This document shows positions 15,416 through 18,905 of a DNA stretch of 18,905 nucleotides, in pieces. A program made the position numbers and the translations under genes. Below the pieces are notes generated by a model. The model made no database searches, was not told the origin of the DNA, and saw nothing but the letters and a program-made list of their open reading frames with translations. Origin of the DNA: JBAZOY01 sp041648505 (GTDB taxonomy: Bacteria > Desulfobacterota > Syntrophia > Syntrophales > CG2-30-49-12); NCBI GenBank assembly GCA_041648505.1, contig JBAZOY010000046.1, forward strand, positions 1 to 18,905, written 5' to 3'. The stretch's first letter is position 1; each line of letters starts with the position of its first letter.

Positions 15416-17122
15416 TTAGTAAGGATAGGCAGCGGGGTACACCTCGAAGAAAGCTTCCGTCATTTCACCTAATGTACATTTCGCTCTGGCTGCATCAACC
15501 AATGCGGGCATAACTTTTCCTGCATCTTCAATTCTTTCAAATTTTTTAAGTTCTTCTGCCAATTTTTTAAGTTTTTCCTTTACCGCACCCTGATCACGGT
15601 TTTGCTTCCATTTCTTTATTCTTTCGATCGCCAATTTTTCTATCTCTTCCTGATCCATCGAAAATACAGGCACTTCAACAAGCTCATCTTCCCTGTACTT
15701 GTTTACTCCTACGATAACGCGTTCGCCACTGTCAACTTCTCTTCTCCATTTCCTGACCCTTTGATCGAGAATATTCCAGAGAAAGCCTGTTTGCATACAT
15801 TTGGTGTATCCGCCCCTGGTCTCAATTTCATCTACAAGTTTAAGGGCATCATTGGCAAGTCTGTCCGTAAGCCACTCTACATAATAAGACCCTCCCAGAG
15901 GATCACTGACTTTACTGACTCCCGATTCATGCAGAATTACCTGGTTTATTCTCAAAGCATTAGTAGCAGCTGCCTCGGAAGGTATCGCAATGGCTTCATC
16001 ATAGGAAGAGGTGTGTAATGACTGGGTGCCGCCTAAGACAGAAGCCAACACATTAAGGGTTCCCCTGGTGATATTGTTAAGAGGCTGTTGAGCCGTCAGG
16101 TTTATGCCACCTGTGTGGATATGGATTCTAAACTGCTGAGACGAGGACTTTTTGCAAGCAAATCTCTCTTTCATGGTTTTGGCCCATATCCGTCTGTATG
16201 CCCTGAGCTTACATATTTCCTCAAAGAAATCCATTCCCATATGCATCTGGGCACTAAACCTGGGAATCATATCGTCCGGGTTCAGGCCGGCTCTTATACC
16301 ACATTCTACCAGCTCTATAGCTTCAGCCAGCATAAACGCCATTTCCTGGGCGGGGGAAGCACCATTTTCTCCTATTACATATCCACAAAGATTTGTATGA
16401 TTCCACACAGGTATATTTTCGACAGCGTACTTAATCAATTCTGTTTGCAGTCTTAGTTGTACTTCGGGAGAATGATCTTTGGAGTTTTGCCCGAGCCACG
16501 CCACCTTTCTACGATTCTGGCTTTGCCCGTTGAGTAACTTAAGAGGGAAGCCCTGCGATTCAGCATAAGCAACATATAATGCCAACACCGGTAAGCATGT
16601 GGACTTTGTACTGATACCCACTCTTGTTTTGCTGAGATCATAACCCTCACAGATAATCGCGAAATCTTCCGTTGTGGACACTGAAACACCGCCGATACCA
16701 ACCATACCCTTTGCCAAATGGTGATCCGGATCAAAACCATAAGCAGAAGCCAAATCAGGAACCATAAAAAGAACGTCTCCTTTGAATCCCTTCGCACCTG
16801 CCTTTGCTAACTTCTTGCCCCTCTCCCTTGTCTCTTCCGCTCTGGCGTATCCATGGATCTGTTGGGTCATCCACGGCTGATACTGATAAGTCAGGGGATA
16901 AAGTCCCCTGGTATACGGATACGAACCAGGCATTGTGATGTCGTCAAAGTCGATATCCTTCACGTCCGACGCAGTATAAACCGCTTTCAGGGGAATATCC
17001 GACTCAGTATGTTGATCCGGCAATTTAAATCCAAATTTCTTCTCATATTTCTCAACATAATTCTTCTGCCATTCTTCTTCCATCTGTTTAACTTTGCTAT
17101 ATAAATCTTTTTCCTCACTCAT
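15416..17122 (-). CDS. Divergent acyl-CoA mutase large subunit (MCM/HCM/ICM family)
   Basis: Catalytic TIM-barrel subunit of an adenosylcobalamin-dependent acyl-CoA mutase. Length 568, matching split HcmA/IcmA rather than the roughly 700-residue fused MCM. Family landmarks are YPYTRGLYP (69-76), YDLSKTRVGIST (161-172), MDFFEEICKLRAYRRIWAK (297-315), LTAQQPLNN (342-350), TQSLHTSSYDEAIAIPSE (366-383), VSDPLGGSYYVE (405-416) and VIVGVNKYRED (469-479). By alignment from memory with P. shermanii MCM, Tyr89 is Ile89, Arg82 is Gln82, Arg207 is Gln212, Tyr243 is kept as Tyr248, and His244 is Val249. Loss of both carboxylate-binding residues argues against methylmalonyl-CoA; Ile and Gln at these sites also occur in 2-hydroxyisobutyryl-CoA mutase, but its Asp117 is Val121 here. 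A strong GAGGAGGAG precedes the ATG by seven bases. No MeaB-type chaperone gene is nearby in the window. Family certain, substrate unknown. Confidence 0.92.
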   Translation of the reverse strand: MSEEKDLYSKVKQMEEEWQKNYVEKYEKKFGFKLPDQHTESDIPLKAVYTASDVKDIDFDDITMPGSYPYTRGLYPLTYQYQPWMTQQIHGYARAEETRERGKKLAKAGAKGFKGDVLFMVPDLASAYGFDPDHHLAKGMVGIGGVSVSTTEDFAIICEGYDLSKTRVGISTKSTCLPVLALYVAYAESQGFPLKLLNGQSQNRRKVAWLGQNSKDHSPEVQLRLQTELIKYAVENIPVWNHTNLCGYVIGENGASPAQEMAFMLAEAIELVECGIRAGLNPDDMIPRFSAQMHMGMDFFEEICKLRAYRRIWAKTMKERFACKKSSSQQFRIHIHTGGINLTAQQPLNNITRGTLNVLASVLGGTQSLHTSSYDEAIAIPSEAAATNALRINQVILHESGVSKVSDPLGGSYYVEWLTDRLANDALKLVDEIETRGGYTKCMQTGFLWNILDQRVRKWRREVDSGERVIVGVNKYREDELVEVPVFSMDQEEIEKLAIERIKKWKQNRDQGAVKEKLKKLAEELKKFERIEDAGKVMPALVDAARAKCTLGEMTEAFFEVYPAAYPY

Positions 17123-17718
17123 AGAAACTCCTCCTCGTTATTATATCCTTTCTAAAAGACAAATTTAACCGACATTCAAGCCCAATCCCTATTCGCAGAT
17201 CTACATTTCCGATAGAGAAAAAATGTGAAGCTGAAGATATAGATAATTAGCTTTTCGGGGAGATACTGGAAAAAAGGATTTTTTCAGGTCAAACTCAATA
17301 TATTGTCAATATTGTTACGAAAGCTACATCACTGCGCCGTCCGCTATACTTTCCTCCAGCCTTTTGCGAATCAATCTTGCCTCTTCAGCCAATGCTTGAA
17401 AACTACCATCAATAGTGTATAAATTTTCTCCTAAATTATTTCTTTTCGTCTTCCGTATCAATTTTTGAAAATAAACTGGGATTCGATTTATTTGTTTGAT
17501 AACATATTATTATATGAAGAAGAAATTTGCGTGTCAAGAGTATTTTGGTAGCAAAAGGCAGGGTCGGTTACTTATCGTTTTGCAAGTTATTTGATGTACC
17601 AGTCCATTTTTTTATTGATTTACCCGCCACGAAGAAAATATAAGTGAAGAGATGGGTATCGCGGCGGAACCAAACGGATAAGCCTTTTTGTTAATCCCTG
17701 ATTTTATCTGGAGGAATT
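17123..17718. other. Divergent intergenic region between the mutase operon and the DUF6125-like gene
   Basis: About 600 AT-rich bases. They hold a 61-codon - strand open frame (17324-17506), an imperfect A/T hairpin near 17265-17281, and the ribosome sites of both flanking genes. I see no cobalamin-riboswitch B12 box, despite the B12 enzyme next door. No convincing promoter was identified for either gene. Confidence 0.5.
17324..17506 (-). pseudogene. Possible gene remnant, protein-like frame without a start
   Basis: The - strand is open for 61 codons ending at TAG 17324. The translation looks protein-like: KLIRKTKRNNLGENLYTIDG, then FQALAEEARLIRKRLEE, an amphipathic helix. There is no ATG or GTG at a useful position; the first TTG (17461) has no ribosome site. 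It is either the 3' tail of a lost gene or a chance frame. I do not recognise the family. Confidence 0.3.
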
Positions 17719-18243
17719 ATGGATTCTAATTTGAAAATTGATTTAATGGACTTACCTAAAGAGACATTGGTGGACATTATCAAGATGTATTCAAAAAACG
17801 TACTTGCTGTTGACGGTTTATGGTTTCTTGAATGTGAGAAGAGATACGGCATTGAAAAGGCGATTGAAATAGACACGGAGGTCTGGGGTGCTTACGGTTC
17901 CATAGAGGCCGCCCGTATTAAGGAAACCTTAAAGATAGAAGGACACGGTATACCTGCCCTGGTAAAGGCTCTCAACTTCCAGATTTGGCTTCCCTGCATG
18001 GAATTTGAGTTTGCAGAGATCACCGATAAAAGTCTGATTTTCAATGTTACGAAATGCAGGCCACAACAAACGAGGATAAGGAAAGAAATGGGGGAATTTG
18101 CGTGTAAACCCGTAGGCGTTGCCTTATTTGAGGTCTTTGCCAGGGGAATCAATCCTAATATGACCTGCAAGTGCCTGGTCTGCCCACCGGATAAACATTC
18201 TGGAAATCTATGGTGCAGCTGGCTTTTTGAAATCCATGATTAA
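17719..18243 (+). CDS. DUF6125-like cysteine-rich protein
   Basis: Soluble protein of 174 residues with no signal peptide or membrane helix. The N-terminal half (LPKETLVDIIKMYSKN, DGLWFLECEKRYG, IDTEVWGAYGSIEAARIKE) and the C-terminal cysteine region match what I recall of DUF6125 proteins from Desulfobacterota and other anaerobes. That group seems distantly related to L-2-amino-thiazoline-4-carboxylate hydrolase-like proteins. Cysteines at 113, 129, 150, 152, 155 and 166 include a CxCxxC motif (150-155), followed by PPD and a WCSW (165-168), which suggests metal or iron-sulfur binding. GGAGG (17711-17715 area) precedes the ATG by about five bases. It is divergent from the mutase operon across about 600 bases and is followed by relic DNA. 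Function is unknown. Confidence 0.75.
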   Translation: MDSNLKIDLMDLPKETLVDIIKMYSKNVLAVDGLWFLECEKRYGIEKAIEIDTEVWGAYGSIEAARIKETLKIEGHGIPALVKALNFQIWLPCMEFEFAEITDKSLIFNVTKCRPQQTRIRKEMGEFACKPVGVALFEVFARGINPNMTCKCLVCPPDKHSGNLWCSWLFEIHD

Positions 18244-18312
18244 AGTTTCCTGATCTATATTTGACTTGACAGACAATGTTAAAACAAGTCCTGACATAAT
18301 TATCGGCTACAC

Positions 18313-18393
18313 CTACAAGACGTGAGGTTGAGATTTCTGAGGCACCATTGATTTCGGATTGAAAGAGTGTAACGCTGCAGGAAGATGCCTCAT
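18313..18393 (-). pseudogene. Short relic ORF behind a strong ribosome site
   Basis: AGGAGGAA (18398-18405) stands ahead of ATG 18393, a good initiation region. The frame, however, stops after 26 codons at TAG 18313-18315, and the sequence (MRHLPAALHSFNPKS) resembles no family I know. It follows the damaged small membrane ORF at an operon-like spacing. The best reading is the start of a third gene whose body has been lost. Confidence 0.35.
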
Positions 18394-18403
18394 AACATTC
18401 CTC

Positions 18404-18652
18404 CTAACTTATTTGATCGGCAAACGTACCACCGGAATGGACCAGCGCCTCTTTCTGGCATATCGTTTCCTGATCCATAAAAATCAAGCCCCAAAAAGCT
18501 ACAAATAATAGCGGTTAGAAGACCAGACCAGCAGCAGCAATGACACCGAAAAAGATAATTAGCTTTATTGAGTTCCACTCAGTGTAGTCATACAATTTAT
18601 AGATAGTCCAAATAGCTAAAATCGTCATCGGTATGGCAACAAAAGTTCCCAT
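18404..18652 (-). pseudogene. Small membrane protein ORF with in-frame stop
   Basis: ATG 18652 opens a frame of 45 codons to TAA 18515-18517, with two hydrophobic segments (about residues 3-18, VAIPMTILAIWTIY, and 30-45, KLIIFFGVIAAAGLVF). The same frame then continues 36 more codons to TAG 18404-18406, and the continuation is again hydrophobic at first (PLLFVAFWGLIF) before a polar tail. This suggests an 81-residue membrane protein split by a nonsense change. Alternatively, the 45-residue form (18515-18652) is the real gene. The ATG touches the preceding TAA directly, so the two - strand genes were translationally coupled. A small partner subunit of a transporter is possible, but I do not recognise it. 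Confidence 0.45.
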
Positions 18653-18776
18653 TTATATTACCATCCTTTCCTGTTTCGATTTTACGCTGTATCCAATCTT
18701 CTCATGATCAAAATCAAACTTAATGCCTTTGAACCTGATCGACAGTGTTTTCCTCTCGTAAAAATGATTAAGTAAA
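18653..18776 (-). pseudogene. 3' remnant of a gene cut by an insertion sequence
   Basis: The - strand reads a protein-like C-terminus ending at TAA 18653-18655, with stretches FYERKTLSIRFKGIKFDFDH and EKIGYSVKSKQERMVI. The frame is open further to the right, but there it runs into the CTGTCCGG repeats that I assign to an insertion sequence end. So only about 40 codons of the original gene appear to remain. The right-hand limit given is an estimate. Family not recognised; a transporter C-terminus with a cytoplasmic tail would fit. Confidence 0.4.
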
Positions 18777-18905
18777 CCTGTCAGAAGCAAGTAACCTGTC
18801 CGGAGTTGTAGCACATAATCTGTCCGGTTTAGGATGGCTGCTGTTGGAGGTGGCCGATGAGACGGACAGAGTTGCTACAGGAGATCCGAGCGATGCGATT
18901 TAAAG
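18775..18905 (+). mobile_element. Left end of an ISNCY-like insertion sequence (partial)
   Basis: Three related repeats precede a transposase start: AACCTGTC (18775-18782), AACCTGTCCGG (18793-18803) and AATCTGTCCGG (18817-18827), the last two spaced 24 bases apart. Repeats of this kind are expected as subterminal transposase-binding sites. The element leaves the window at 18905, so the right end, target duplication and exact left boundary cannot be seen. Confidence 0.5.
18857..18905 (+). CDS. ISNCY-family-like transposase, first 16 codons only
   Basis: ATG 18857 follows GGAGG (18846-18850) at six bases. The visible residues, MRRTELLQEIRAMRFK, match the opening I recall for ISNCY-family transposases, which continue into a helix-turn-helix and a DDE domain. 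The gene runs off the window. The call rests on 16 residues plus the repeat structure upstream, so the family could be wrong, but a transposase is likely. Confidence 0.6.
   Translation, partial: MRRTELLQEIRAMRFK

Noticed and set aside
17140..17145. Perfect TATAAT on the - strand just upstream of the mutase large-subunit gene
   Set aside because: No -35 at a suitable distance, and a start about seven bases on would fall inside the ribosome binding site, leaving almost no leader.
17261..17282. CTGGAAAAAA / TTTTTTCAG hairpin, possible terminator of the orphan - strand frame
   Set aside because: Stem nearly all A-T with a bulge and a tiny loop, in AT-rich DNA; chance is likely.
17123..17330. 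Cobalamin riboswitch ahead of the B12-dependent mutase genes
   Set aside because: I searched by eye for the conserved B12 box and found none.
18250..18294. GACTTG / CAAGTC inverted repeat after the DUF6125-like gene, possible terminator
   Set aside because: Six pairs with a 16-base loop and no T-run.

Overview
The window looks like a chromosomal segment of an anaerobic Gram-negative bacterium, most plausibly in or near the Desulfobacterota (former Deltaproteobacteria). This is inference. It rests on an outer-membrane secretin operon, a two-subunit B12-dependent acyl-CoA mutase of the split (HCM/ICM) architecture, and a DUF6125-type protein. No rRNA, tRNA or CRISPR array is visible.

Bases 1-10561 (+ strand) hold one tightly packed envelope-machine operon with many 4-17 base overlaps. 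In order: a GspE/PilB/MshE assembly ATPase (5' end outside the window), a GspF/PilC/MshG platform protein, a GspG-like pseudopilin with a large C-terminal extension, a PilM-PilN fusion (GspL/MshI-like), a PilO/MshJ-like protein, a PilP/MshK-like protein, an MshL-like lipoprotein secretin, an ExeA/MshM-like AAA ATPase carrying a SPOR domain, and an MshN/GspB-like membrane TPR protein. The order E-G-pilin-I-J-K-L-M-N is a permuted version of the MSHA pilus locus. Prepilin peptidase, PilT and other minor pilins are not in the window, so it could build an MSHA-like pilus or a short pseudopilus for secretion.

Bases 10599-14780 hold housekeeping genes: endonuclease IV (nfo, - strand, convergent with the pilus operon), then divergent from it glmM (phosphoglucosamine mutase, cell-wall precursor synthesis) and an SLC13/DASS anion symporter.

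Bases 14851-17122 hold a - strand operon for the catalytic and B12-binding subunits of a methylmalonyl-CoA-mutase-family enzyme. Key substrate and catalytic residues differ from MCM (Tyr89 to Ile, Arg207 to Gln, His244 to Val; DxHxxG to ExHxxG), so its substrate is open. This is the most interesting item in the window. A 32-bp perfect palindrome lies midway between this operon and the convergent transporter gene. A DUF6125-like cysteine-rich protein gene lies divergently at 17719-18243.

Bases 18250-18905 are decaying - strand DNA: the tail of a membrane-type gene, a small membrane ORF with an in-frame stop and a short relic ORF. These are cut by the left end of an ISNCY-like insertion sequence whose transposase gene begins at 18857 and runs out of the window.
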